A stretch of DNA of 64,000 nucleotides from Hofstenia miamia (taxonomy: Eukaryota; Xenacoelomorpha; Acoela; Hofsteniidae): contig CABFPE010000490.1 in the NCBI GenBank assembly GCA_900660155.1, positions 539,489-603,488 of the forward strand, given 5' to 3'. Every line of letters begins with the position of its first letter. Positions within the stretch are counted from its first letter, which is position 1. This document shows positions 11,950 through 22,524 of the stretch, piece by piece. The position numbers and the translations under genes were made by a program. The notes under the pieces are model-generated. The model made no database searches, was not told the DNA's origin, and was given only the letters and a program-made list of their open reading frames with translations.

Positions 11950-12900
11950 TCTAATCTGCATTAGATAGCTTCTTAACAGATGTTGCTCACAGAACCTCGC
12001 AATTAGACTATGTACTGACAAATGCAGAAGTGAAACTGATTGTTTCGTAGTTTATGCACATGATTACGAAATCGTTATTTTAAGAAAGAAACATCATACT
12101 GAGAAACATTTCCTTTTCTCCAAGAATATAGTTTATTCAATATCAATGCCTTGAATTCAGCTCTTGATCTCATTGGCTTCCGCTATTTCCACTACATGTG
12201 TAATCCAGCTATAGCTATAGAATCATGTCCTCGGACAATTCACGTGCATTTTCCACAAAAATTCTAGTAAAGATCCTTAGTGTGTTACTCTAGTCAATTC
12301 TCTATTGAAGAAAAATAGAACTGCAGAAGACAGAATCAAATTAAAAGTGTAGTCGTTATGCCTATTTGTGAAGTTCAACAGGTGAATCCATGAAATAACT
12401 AGAATTACCAAAAATCAATCCCATCAAAATTTAATGCAGCGCTTCTGAAATTAACAAACATTTCAGCGATACATCCACTGATATCCTTTGTATGAAAGTA
12501 ATTCCACATTAATCATCCTAAGATCATAATTCATCAGCTATGAAATTCTCCTTAGAAACATCGGTTTTTCATTTTGGATATTCTCAAACAATGTCAGCAA
12601 CTTTGTTAAAATCTGTTTTTCCGAATGTGTTCAAGATATTCAAGACAATCCCTTTACTGAAGCGTTTTTCCGAATGTGTTCAAGATATTCAAGACAATCC
12701 CTTTACTGAAGAGGAAGTCTTTTAAGAAATTGTATCATCTGAGGAAATTTCAGTAGAGATTTGAGCTACTTCATCAACAAATACTTAATAAGTTCAATAA
12801 ATTCCGTCGGATAAATTTCAGCTTGTTGCATCTCACTTATTAAAATGGAAATTTTAAATGCATGTACAGTTTATTGTTCTTTGATAAAAGGACTAAAACC
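11950..12900 (+). mobile_element. Highly decayed LINE remnant (endonuclease to early RT)
   Basis: Scattered blocks on the + strand resemble the end of an apurinic endonuclease and linker of CR1/Jockey LINEs. LDSFLTDVAHRTSQLDYVLTN (about 11960-12020, matching the usual T-R-x-x-x-x-LDYVLTN) is followed by an NPFTEEEV block near 12705 and SDKFQLVASHLLK near 12830. Frames are lost between blocks. Without a profile search this stays tentative. Confidence 0.4.
12615..12711. repeat. 49-bp perfect tandem duplication
   Basis: The unit beginning GTTTTTCCGAATGTG at 12615 is repeated from 12664. It lies inside the decayed LINE remnant, and identity implies it is recent or an assembly effect. Confidence 0.85.
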
Positions 12901-13204
12901 GTTTCTTATAGTGTTTAGCATTGTATTGAAATGCTAGTGAACATTTATCCACTACATCTATATCCACACCCTTTAATCACAATTTATAAGTATATCTATA
13001 TGCAGACAATAGAAACACCAATTTATTCCGTGGGACATTTCACATAAAACCTTAGATATTATTGCTCACTTCTATTAAAATGAAAGTGTTTAGAATCAAT
13101 CGATTATTAATCTTGTCAAAGTCAATGCGCATATACTTGCAAGGAATATTGTCACCTTTCAAAATGAATACACGTTCTGAATAAATATATTGTTGTTAAT
13201 TTGT
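12901..13204. other. Upstream region of the NmrA-like gene
   Basis: AT-rich sequence directly before the first coding exon. No clear TATA box tied to a start site was found. Because a splice acceptor immediately precedes the ATG, the real promoter or 5' UTR exon may lie further upstream, or the leader may be supplied in trans. Confidence 0.35.
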
Positions 13205-13219
13205 GCTTTTTTATTCAGT
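13205..13219 (+). promoter_or_regulatory. Splice acceptor just upstream of the start codon
   Basis: A pyrimidine run ending in CAG (CTTTTTTATTCAG, ending about 13217) sits 6 bases before the ATG at 13224. It looks like a 3' splice site. It implies either an upstream 5' UTR exon or a spliced-leader trans-splicing site, the latter known in hydrozoans and several other invertebrates. Confidence 0.55.
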
Positions 13220-13223
13220 TGCC

Positions 13224-13496
13224 ATGTCGCGGTTCTTTATTCTGGGTGGTACTGGTCGTGTTGGAAAAGAAGTTGTTGCCCGTCTTGGTAAATTGAAAGG
13301 CGTTACTGTGCGAGTGGGTTTAAGAGGTGGAGAAACCCATCCAAAATCTAAATGGTTGCGTTCTCTTGGTGCGCACGAAGTTGTTCCTTTTGATTTAACC
13401 GATGAAACTACGTGGGCATTGGCCTTGAATGGCGTTACTGCTGTGTACAGTGCCTCTTTAGACCCTCTTCTTCAGCACTATATCAACTTTTGTAAG
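13224..13496 (+). CDS. NmrA-like NAD(P)-binding protein, exon 1 of 3
   Basis: First 91 residues of a 325-aa atypical short-chain dehydrogenase of the NmrA-like family. These are Rossmann-fold proteins that bind NAD(P) and act either as redox sensors or as oxidoreductases; the substrate of this one cannot be told. The dinucleotide-binding motif GGTGRVG is at residues 8-14 (G-x-x-G-x-x-G). It is followed by a beta-alpha-beta pattern and an FDLTDETTW segment, where this family usually has D-x-x-D. The ATG at 13224 is chosen because it directly precedes the Rossmann strand (MSRFFILGGTG) and follows a splice acceptor. The exon ends in a complete Lys codon before GTTAGT. An alternative donor (GTAAGG, 13492) five bases upstream would break the frame with exon 2. 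Confidence 0.9.
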
Positions 13497-15843
13497 GTTA
13501 GTTTCAGATGACTTCTTGTTCTATGTTTAGTGTATTATTTTTGTCACAATAAGCACGCGCCTAAGAGTATATATTCAAGCACTAAGCCCGTTTATTAATG
13601 ATTTTATATTTATGTGCACGAATAATTATAATTTACAAAAAAACTTTAATTTTTTTCAAGCAATATTTGTTTACTGGTGGATTATAAATTTGGATATTTT
13701 TGAAATATTTGCATCATAGGTCGAAATGTAATAATTTAGTTGTATGACAATTAATTCGACAAACATCTATTAGTATTTGGAGAGGTTTCTACCAAAATAC
13801 AATAAAATGATGTTTACTCAGTAAATCTATGAAATATTTTATTTGAGATTAAAATATTATTTATTGTTGTAGTAAAGCTGTAGATAGTGTGGCACATTCT
13901 AGGGATATCGCCAATAATTGGTTTTTCATGCGGCTGTTGTTTATGAATGGACCTATGAGTATAGGAGGTCCTAATATATATGAAGTCGAAATTCCTTTAG
14001 ATTTTTGTTTTATATAGTACTGAATATGTGTAATTGTGAAGCGAAACTGTTGATAAGGGTTAGTAGTTTATCATTTCGATATTTTTTGCTCATGATTAAA
14101 TACGCTTGATCAATCTTTGATTTTTGAGTAATATTAAGATATTGTTTAAGAATGAATAGGATGAACTATGTTTATTATTGAAAGATAATTATATTAATCC
14201 ACACTAAGGATGTTCCAGGGGTGTGGATGAGGTTAACTCTAAGAAAAATTCATTATAATGGTCCAATGAAAAATGATAAACAGAAATTCTTTATTACCCA
14301 ATTACACAAAATATTTTTGTATCTGCTGCTGATGTTTCCGTCCTAGAAACTTATGAATAGTGCGTCAAAATTTGCTGAATTTTTGTGATTGATTTTGGAA
14401 AGCAAAGTCCTTGATGTATTTTATACGTTGTTGAAAATAACGGTATTAAACTCAGCTGTCAAAGCCATGGAGATACGGAATCTATCCCACAAACTGAAGA
14501 GAAGATGTGATATTCAGCAGACTCATAGGACAGCAAATCGACCTAAGAAACAATCTATTGAACGAGGCAATTTGAACTCCACCACTCAATAAACACAACT
14601 GGTGCTATGACGGAAGCAATTGGAACCACTAAGCCACCCTGTTTAACGGAAAACTGCGTGCATGCATTGATGTCTGGAAATGATTAAATCTGTAATATGC
14701 TCCCGAGAGGAATGAAAATAGCAAAGCCAATAAGGTTAAGAAAAGTATGGATCCTCAAGCTAGAGAGTGTATTTTAAGACTGCATTCAATTTTTCTACCT
14801 TTTTTTCGAAAACATCATTGATAAAATCAAAATTAGTTATTGCCTTTAGCCTAAGTTTACTAGACCAGTTGCTTCAACCTTGATGTCTTTTGGTAAAAGA
14901 CTAAGGTTAATTAAACAGTTCGAATCCGATTCTAGCCATGAGCTGACTGCATTAATTAAAAGTTGAAGTGCATCTTTCTCGCAATGCTTGAATTATGGGA
15001 TGAATGTTAATAGCAGCCAAGCTAAAGGATCTCTAAGTTGAACGTCACATGTCGATGGAGTGATATGAGTACTACTTGCAACGTGGTGGCTGGCTGTAAC
15101 AAATACGAACCGTTTAAGAAAAGCAAGATCCATATTGGAAGGGAAACTTGAAATGAGAATATTCTGAGAGTGAGCAACCACCGCACATCCAGGAATGCCA
15201 TCGCCACTTGAAGAATCGCCAGGAGAGAAGCCACCTTTGAACTTGACATGATCTAGAAACTTAGCTCGAGTCTGCGAAGAACTAATAAGAGCTGACATTT
15301 TCAAGAATAAACAGACATTATTCTCGACTGACATAATGGTGATATTCCTGAAAGGACTCTGTGCTGGTGGATCATGCCACAGGTATTGATGGGTACAACG
15401 TGCATGCACACGCTACATGTAAAACTGAAAAGTGATTGCTTGGCCAATAAGGCTAATTGGATTTGTTTTTAGTTGATTGAATCGTATTGCAGTTGGGGTA
15501 TTGCAGTTGGGGATAAATGTAAGTCGCTTAATTGTTGGGACAATCCAGTAGACGTTGCTGTCATTTCTGATGTTGATTTTTTTCTTTCTCTTTGATTTTC
15601 TTTGTTTCATTTGTTGTATTGATTGTTATAAATTTAAGATAATTTGAATCAATATTAAAGGCAAAAGCGGTGTTAAACACTTTCTTGGGGAACTTTTTAT
15701 GCTGTATGCTTTAAGTTCGAACAATTATTCTCCATTTTATTTCATTAAAGCTAAATTCTGCTTATAAATAGGTTCAGTGTCGAATACTTTCTTGTATCAA
15801 ATGAAAATTGTAATTTTTTAGACAGAAAACCATGTTGTATAAT

Positions 15844-15880
<37 letters not shown>

Positions 15881-16094
15881 TAGATATATAGCGCAGTCTT
15901 CTAATACTTAGACCAAATATTGCCTTTGAGGATTTGTAGTTTTTGATAAAAATTAATCAACATCTTAAATAATTACAGATGCTGCGCCATTAGTATATTG
16001 TGAAAATGTGCAAAATATAGTTGGTTCAGTATTGCTTCACAACATTTTTAAAATTCTTAAAGATCTTTTCTTGTTTTGCGAAGATACGTTTTAG
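13497..16094 (+). other. Intron 1 of the NmrA-like gene
   Basis: 2598 bases, from GTTAGT to TTTTAG. It contains a (TA)n tract near 15850 and no clear mobile element. A 138-codon open stretch on the minus strand (14993-15409) has no recognisable motif and is not called. The rest is AT-rich sequence. Confidence 0.75.
15850..15890. repeat. (TA)n microsatellite
   Basis: About 40 bases of TA dinucleotides grading into GATAGATA. Confidence 0.95.
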
Positions 16095-16275
16095 ACTTTG
16101 GATTCTACTCATATTAAGCACTTAGTACGGATTTCTGGTTTTGGAGCTGAAACAAATACTGCCTTAAATGATCCCAACACCCACGTCTCGATTGATGGCG
16201 CAGCCACTCCCTTAATATTACAACATAATTGGTGGGCCGAAGAAGCTTCCATTAAGGCAAATATTCCAACTACAG
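16095..16275 (+). CDS. NmrA-like NAD(P)-binding protein, exon 2 of 3
   Basis: 181 bases between TTTTAG and GTAAAC, read as TLDSTHIKHLVRISGFGAET and onwards to NIPTT. The strand KHLVRISGFGA followed by a HNWWAEEASIKAN block is the conserved centre of NmrA-like proteins, where H-x-x-x-E-x-x-I/L is typical near the cofactor and substrate pocket. It enters in phase 0 and leaves with one base of the next codon, which matches the two bases supplied by exon 3 (giving Gly). Confidence 0.9.
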
Positions 16276-18039
16276 GTAAACATTTATATGCTCCTTCATA
16301 CTACACTGTGGTGCACTAATTTTATAGTGTGTGCGTAACTTAATTACGATGACGATTTTATGACTTAGAAGTTCATTTTTTCAAATATGCTTAACAATTG
16401 AATTTTACATTTCTAACACATGTGGGTTGTGTTAACCATGAATAATGTAGGACATATAAATTTCTATGAAAAATCATTTGTGCACTCAAATTAAGTTCCC
16501 AGGTTTTTGCAAGTTATAAACCATGCTCGCTTTGCCAGTAGACACTTAGTCTTGCTTGCTAAAACTCCAGGAGGGACTGACTCATTTTTAGGTGTGATAT
16601 TTGATTTAGTGATAGCTGCTTGCTGATAATTTTCTTGAAAAAAATAATACTTGAAAATTAAGAATATAGTTAAATGTAAAGAAACTAAAGTTTTTCCTTC
16701 GAAACTAATGAATCATTAATATCATCTTGAGGTAAACATTCTCTTCCAAGGGCCAATTAGGCCAAATGTTGCTTCTCGAAAATCAAAGGACTTGTGTCAT
16801 TATGGAAATCTATTCATGATGGTGCTGAGCACATGTTTTGCTTAAAAATGTAAATGGTGCAAGCCAAGCCGCATCAGGTCTGATATATTTCATGAATTGT
16901 GGACCAGAGGCCCAGCCTGAACATTTTGAAATATTTACCTTCGGTGTCATAATAACAGAAAGAAATTAGCCAATTTTCTCCTGGTAGCCCTGAATATTTA
17001 GTTCCACTAAATACAACTAGACTTAATGGTCCTACCCCTTAGTGGCTACGTCCCTGTTCCAATATGAGCTATTTTGCCATTATGCTGGACATACCTTTTG
17101 GCGGGGTTATTGAATAGGGTAAATATAGTTTGTCATCATTGGCCCAAAGTGATGTCTCTCAATAAAAATATTGGCAATACAAAAATATGCCCAAAATTTA
17201 TGTTTCAATATATTGTAATAGTTTTGTAGGGTGTGTTGAATACGCTTAAACAAATTATTTGTTTAATTCTTCTTAGTTTATTTTACGATAACAACTACGA
17301 GATTTGAATGAGTGTTCTTAAACGACTGCCGTTACAAAACTCGAATTTAAATTCAAAAGAATAATTGAAATAAACTTATTTCTTTCATACTTTTCTAATG
17401 TTTGTGAAGAAAAAAGAATTTCAATATAATTTTTCTTTGGTAAAAATTAATTCTTCATAGATTAAGTACTGTGGAAAGATTATTTAACATGGCACGTTTT
17501 ACGTTTTCTGTTCTTGCACTACATGCGGGAATTGTGAAGTATGTACAATAGACTTAATTAGAGTACTATTCAATAAATATTTTTCAAGTTTTTTCAAAAT
17601 TATTTTCATTTGATGGGATTCATTAAACATTTTCTGATTAGAAAGACGCAATCAATTAACAAAAAAAGAACAGTTTTTTACATTGATTGAATTTACATCA
17701 AAATTTGTTAATGTAATAAGATTTTTCTAAACTTGCATTCTTAATAATTTAAAATCTTCTGAATGAATTCGTACACAAAATTTAGAATAAACCAGATTTC
17801 GACGTTGAATTCGATTTTTTCATTATAGTTTACATAGCAAATATATTATGGAGATAGTTTTTAGGGTGGACCTTCACAGGGGAATAGCATAAAAACTAGA
17901 TTTCTAATTGAAACATTACATGAAAATTTGAATTCACATTACCAAAATTGAGCCTAGTTCTAAAAATAAAAGGTATTGTGATAATCATTGCAGAAATTCG
18001 TTGTGAAGACTAGTGTTTCAATACTTATGAGAGTTACTA
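16276..18039 (+). other. Start of intron 2, no element recognised
   Basis: The intron opens with GTAAAC and is AT-rich. No transposon block, tRNA or open frame was seen before the inverted-repeat-like CAGGG at 18040. The intron as a whole runs 16276-29467 (13192 bases). Confidence 0.6.
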
Positions 18040-19184
18040 CAGGGTTTTCACGTTAGTCCCGTCGATTTTCCGATTTAATATTTTCACACTATCTGTCATT
18101 AGTGCGAGCCGATTTCTATCTGATCTCTATGTAAATTCAAATGCATGTGAATTGTTGATTGTTTGAGTCGATTTCTATGTAAACGAGGTCAACAAAATTC
18201 AAAACTTTGAATTATTGTTCTAGATACCTGCAACCAAAATGCTACTTCAGTTTGACACTAATTCCCTAGTGACAATGGAATAGAAGACTTAACAACTGCT
18301 GAAATAGCAACTGTAATGTCCTTTAATTGTGAAATTTGATAAAGCACCGCCGCCTGTAAGAATTTTGTGAGACTGGAAACTACGATCTCATACTAGGGAT
18401 CAATCAACCCGATGGTTGTCCAAGGAAAAGAAGAATAAAGTGATAGTTGTTCGAGAATGAGCCATGCGCTTCACAACGCCAAGCCTCTCGAAAATGAGCA
18501 GTGTGTCTAGGAAGTGTGAAAGACCTTTCGAAGGAAGACTGTCTTCGACCGTGGAAGTTTACTAGTGTTCAAGAACTCCAAGTGGATGATAGACAAGACA
18601 TTGAATTATGTCGAACGGTTCTTCAACGGCAGTGGGAAGATTCCAATTTTGTGCAAAGGATATGCTTCAGTGACGAAGCTACCTTCCACATCAACGGATC
18701 AGTGAATCGTCACAACTGCTTCGTGTAATCGCACGACAATACTAAAACAATATCGGTCACACCTATGCGATCACCCAGTATCCTTTGCGCGTCAATGATA
18801 CTTACCAAGTTTGGCATCATCTTTAATATCGCCACAATGAATGGTTAACTTTATAAAGACGTGCTGACCACCCACGTACTGCCTTTTCTTCAACAAAGAA
18901 GATACATACATCTGCTATACAGACATCTCATAGTGCACCAGCGCATTTTGGTACGATTATGCGCAACCTCTTAAATGAAAAGTTGTCAGGGAGTGGATCG
19001 GACGAGGAGGAAGTATCCAATGACCCCAAGGTCTCCAGACCTATCTGTCAATTACTTTTGGCTGTGGGAGATATTCCAGGCAGGTTATATTCTTCACCGC
19101 GTCCTCGCACTCTTACTCAGTTGAGAAATCGTTTAAAGAGCTTGTTGCAGAATATTCCCTTTGAAGTCATGGAAAATTTTTGAC
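18040..19184 (+). mobile_element. Tc1/mariner-superfamily transposon with dead transposase
   Basis: It starts with TA then CAGGGTTTTCACGTTAG at 18040, a Tc1/mariner-like terminus. The transposase is read on the + strand. VQELQVDDRQDIELC-x10-QWEDSNFVQ leads to the first catalytic block FSDEATFHINGSVNRHNC (about 18667-18720), where the D of SDEA is the first DDE acid. Further on are YKDVLTTHVLPFLQ (about 18855) and APAHFGTIMRNLLNEKL (about 18938). The end corresponds to LRNRLKSLLQNIPFEVMENF (about 19125-19183). In-frame stops and frame changes occur throughout, and the right terminus is missing because LINE sequence begins immediately after. Confidence 0.8.
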
Positions 19185-20020
19185 ATTAAGAATTGTTCGA
19201 AATTTAAATCATTGTCGATTTCAACACCTAAATTGCTGATGGATTCACGTTGCTTTATTGTTACATGGTTTATATTAAGTTCAATGATTTTTGTGAGACC
19301 TTTGTATGTCTTAGGAGAAAATATTATAAATTGTGTTTTTTTCAATATTTACTTTCAGTTAATTATTTGTGAAATATGTTGTTAGATTTTCAATATCATT
19401 TTGCAGGTCTTTATTTGTTTAAAAGCATGTCTATTAGTACTTATAAAACAGGTATCATTTGCATGTTGATAAATTTTACTGTTTTTTACATTTTATCTTT
19501 ATGTAATTCACGTAGATTGCAAATAGGATGGGACCTAGAAACTGTGCCGCGGTCAGTTATGATATATTTTGATTTTTGCCATTAAGTATAACAACTTGCT
19601 GTCGATTTTGAAGGAAGTTCATTATTAAGTTAATAGATTTGTTATCAAAGTTATAATACGTTAAATTATCTTTGAGTATGTCAAAGTTCATTGAGTTAAA
19701 AGCTTTGCTTAAATCAACAAGGGCAAAACAACTACATTTATTAAGGGCTAAATTAGATTTTATTTGTTCTGATATTGATAAAATTGCATCTTGCGTGCTA
19801 TAACCACTACGAAAACCAAATTGTTTTTTGAGAGAATATTTTCAAATTTCAAATAGGCGTTTATTTGATTATTTAATAATTTCTCAAACAGTTTACTAAA
19901 AGGATGGCTAATGTAAATAGGTCTTTAATTTTTTTGTTTAGAGGGTCACCTTTTTTAAGTAGAGGACTTATGTCCGATTTTTTGAAAATTTCAGGAAATT
20001 CGTTATCAATAATGTATTGG

Positions 20021-20112
20021 TTAAATGCGAATAACAGATACTCACTAAAGATATGGAAAAAGCATTGATTAAATGCGAATAACAGATACTCACTAAAGAT
20101 ATGGAAAAAGCG
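20021..20112. repeat. 48-bp tandem duplication inside the CR1 LINE
   Basis: A unit starting TTAAATGCGAATAACAG at 20021 recurs at 20069, essentially identical. It resembles in length the 49-bp duplication at 12615. Confidence 0.85.
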
Positions 20113-21519
20113 CTTAAAAATAAAGATTGGAAGATTATAAGAGGCAGTTGATTTATTTGTGTCTAAAAGTTTTTTATTATGCTTTTTAATTCCCTAACAT
20201 TTACGAACCTAAAAGAAAATAATGTTTTTTGCTGTGCATTTATTCATATTTTCCATACTTTTATATTTGGGAAATGGAAGTTGCCAAGTTCTTTAAATGT
20301 TAACTTTCGGTGGTCTATTACTTTTGTTTTTTTTCTATCGTAATTTCGGTATCAATTTGTAATTTGTTAATGTTAGCTCAAATTCCTCTACTTTTTCCCA
20401 GAATTTTATGAATACATCGCCATTTTGCGCTTGTCTTACTTAAGGTATCGAAAACCTTGTTTTGTTTTAAAGCAGATTTTTTATTTCTTAATTGTTTAAT
20501 TATCTTCTTTGATTTTCCGTAATTATTCCAATTAGTGGTCGTCGGTTCTGTTTTTGCAAAATCAAATAGTTTTCTTGTTATGCTTACTTGTTTAAATATT
20601 TCACGATCATCGGCATTGAATAAAGTAAATTTGCGTGACTTTAATCTTACCTTTCGGCATTTGCTTGGTGCCGCTTTATTAATTGCAATGCAAATTTCTT
20701 TTGAAATATGATTAATCATACAAGATCTAGATTTTAGTGTATATATGTAATTGTACGATATGTTTTTTCAAATATCCTTCCATTATTTCGTCTGAATAAT
20801 TTAGATAATCCCTTGTATATGTTATTTTAAAATGATTAGTTGTAGTAGTTATATTATTTATATAGGCGCAAAGAGCATGGTCACTGAATGATTCAAAGAT
20901 AATCGATTTAAAACATAAGTCTGAATTTGTTATGAATTAGTCAATTAAGTTGTTATTCCGAGTAGGACAGTCAGTATTTACACAGTGAAAATCGTATGTG
21001 GCGCAAAATTCATTTAAAGTTTTTGTTTTCAAGTTGTTAAAATAATTTATATTAAAGTCAACAAATACCTTTATAGAATAGTATGGGTAATTTATTTCGG
21101 AGATTTCATTTAACTTATAATTTAGATAGTCATTATGATAATTTTTTTGATCAGTTCCTTACGACATTTGTTTTCATAACGATATAATTTCTATCCATAG
21201 TGATTCAAATACATCGTAGTTTAATTCATATTCCATTTTACGCAATGGTTTTAAACATTTTGGAACTATTATCATGAGTCTACCTAGTCGGTTTTTTTTA
21301 AATGTCAAAATAATGTCGGCCAGGATTAAACAAATTAGGATCAGTGTCATCATTTAACCAAGTTTCAGTAACTAAGTATATTGCGTTGTGACCTATCTTA
21401 TTTATTAAGTTTAAAAAATCATTTCCTTTTGAATTGAGACTTCTAGCATTGAGATATACGAATTTATAGTTATTGTAGTAATTTCGCAGTTTATTTTCTA
21501 TTTGTGATTCTTCAAAAAT

Positions 21520-21546
21520 TGGTCCGGGGTTAGGTTCAACATCTCC
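21520..21546 (-). other. 2A-like ribosome-skipping motif
   Basis: Encodes GDVEPNPGP, matching the 2A consensus D-(V/I)-E-x-N-P-G-P. In CR1-like LINEs of several invertebrates such motifs sit at the ORF2 N-terminus and are known to mediate ribosome skipping. Here it lies about 40 residues into the reading frame, before the endonuclease domain. Confidence 0.85.
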
Positions 21547-21663
21547 AGAAAGAATTAATCGAAAGAAATAAAAATATCTATTGAGATGATTGAGAAGAAA
21601 TACGCTGAATTTAATAAATGTTAAGCATAGGATCTCTTCATTTTCCAATAAGTCGTAGAGCAA

Positions 21664-21994
21664 AAACTGATAAATTTGTAGATAATAAACTTACTAAATG
21701 TAAGTGTCGTTATGTAGTAGTGTTTAGTGGAGATGTGTTGTGAGTTGAGTGGTGTTAAGTGTGAATGCATACAGTATATAGCTACATTGTTTAAACAAAG
21801 ATATGTTAAGAGATAGAAAGTAAAAAGTACCCGTTTCATTTTGATGGATGTGGAGGACGACATGTAGGTAGCAGGGAACGGCGTTTTGGTGAAGATACTG
21901 TTTGAGCATAGGAGATGTATGAATTGCGAATAGATTGATGAGAAATTCGGCGTATGGAAAGAGAGCCTTTGAGTATTTGAGTAATGCAGAAAAC
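21664..21994 (-). other. Spacer between ORF1 and ORF2 of the CR1 LINE
   Basis: Open stretches here (for example minus 21621-22004) are hydrophobic, low in complexity and show no domain. Most likely inter-ORF sequence or the decayed end of ORF1. Confidence 0.5.
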
Positions 21995-22522
21995 TTAAGA
22001 GCAAGTCAGATGGCTTCCGTCGTGCTTGACTAGAAAATCAGAGTCTACAATTCGAGGTGAGAGAAGAAATCTATTAAAGACTGGAATAACTGAGATGTTC
22101 CTGGCAGATAGACTCTCAATGGTTTCATTGAATTCTTTGATGATGAAGTTTCTTCTAAGATTAGAATCATGAGAGACGGGTGTGATCTCCAAGAAGTGAA
22201 TAGAATCGGGCGTAAATTTAGTGTGGATTTGATGAATAAGCATTTTTAGTTTGGCTTCGAAGATTTGAGCATTTGTAGTGTTGAGAGCATCGATGAGACC
22301 AGTGTTGATGACGACGGACTTTATATGAGTTGTTGGGTAGAGGGCAATCTTGCGTGTGCGTTGCTTGGTGTCATGTCCAGAATATGAGTGCACAGTGGTT
22401 ACTTGATTAGCGAGATCATGATAGCGAACGTTTCTAAGAATACTAGCTCCAATGATAAGAGTGGTAGTTCCAGGTTTGATTGACTTTACAGATAGACGAG
22501 GTTTGAAGTCATTCTGCTTCAA
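21995..22522 (-). CDS. CR1 LINE ORF1, SGNH-type esterase domain
   Basis: A 175-codon frame that looks uninterrupted. It has the block layout of SGNH hydrolases, the esterase domain known from ORF1 of CR1 LINEs. TLIIGASILRNV (block I, nucleophile Ser in GAS) is at about residues 20-31, VVINTGLIDALN (block III position) at about 68-79, FLEITPVSHDSNLRRNF at about 108-124, and DGSHLT near the C-terminus supplies the Asp and His of the triad (D-x-x-H). In the element the protein is thought to be membrane- or RNA-associated; its exact role in retrotransposition is not settled. Upstream zinc-finger or PHD parts of a full ORF1 are absent, so the copy seems truncated at or near this ATG. Confidence 0.75.
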   Translation of the reverse strand: MKQNDFKPRLSVKSIKPGTTTLIIGASILRNVRYHDLANQVTTVHSYSGHDTKQRTRKIALYPTTHIKSVVINTGLIDALNTTNAQIFEAKLKMLIHQIHTKFTPDSIHFLEITPVSHDSNLRRNFIIKEFNETIESLSARNISVIPVFNRFLLSPRIVDSDFLVKHDGSHLTCS

Positions 22523-22524
22523 GT

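Larger units (their letters stand above)
19185..21663 (-). mobile_element. CR1-type LINE ORF2 (2A-like leader, endonuclease, RT), decayed
   Basis: Minus-strand ORF2 of a CR1-clade LINE. The N-terminal part (21298-21663) carries LILSGDVEPNPGP, a canonical 2A ribosome-skipping motif (D-V-E-x-N-P-G-P). The endonuclease domain follows (FVYLNARSLNSKGNDF; YLVTETWLND with the catalytic E). The EN-RT linker is intact over 113 codons (20378-20719: SKCRKVRLKSRKF and on). RT remains are readable on the minus strand at about 19.6-20.0 kb, and the palm-end block NLGVEIDNDLNFEQ lies near 19215. The 3' end is missing: the copy stops where the Tc1/mariner transposase ends. Frames are broken in several places. 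ORF1 lies directly upstream. Confidence 0.85.

Noticed and set aside
14890-14960. AGTTCGAATCC resembling a tRNA B box
   Set aside because: The flanking bases do not form a T-arm or acceptor stem and there is no matching A box at the right distance.
14993-15409. 138-codon open frame on the minus strand
   Set aside because: No domain or homologous motif, lies within an intron, and two other frames are also open there; probably chance.
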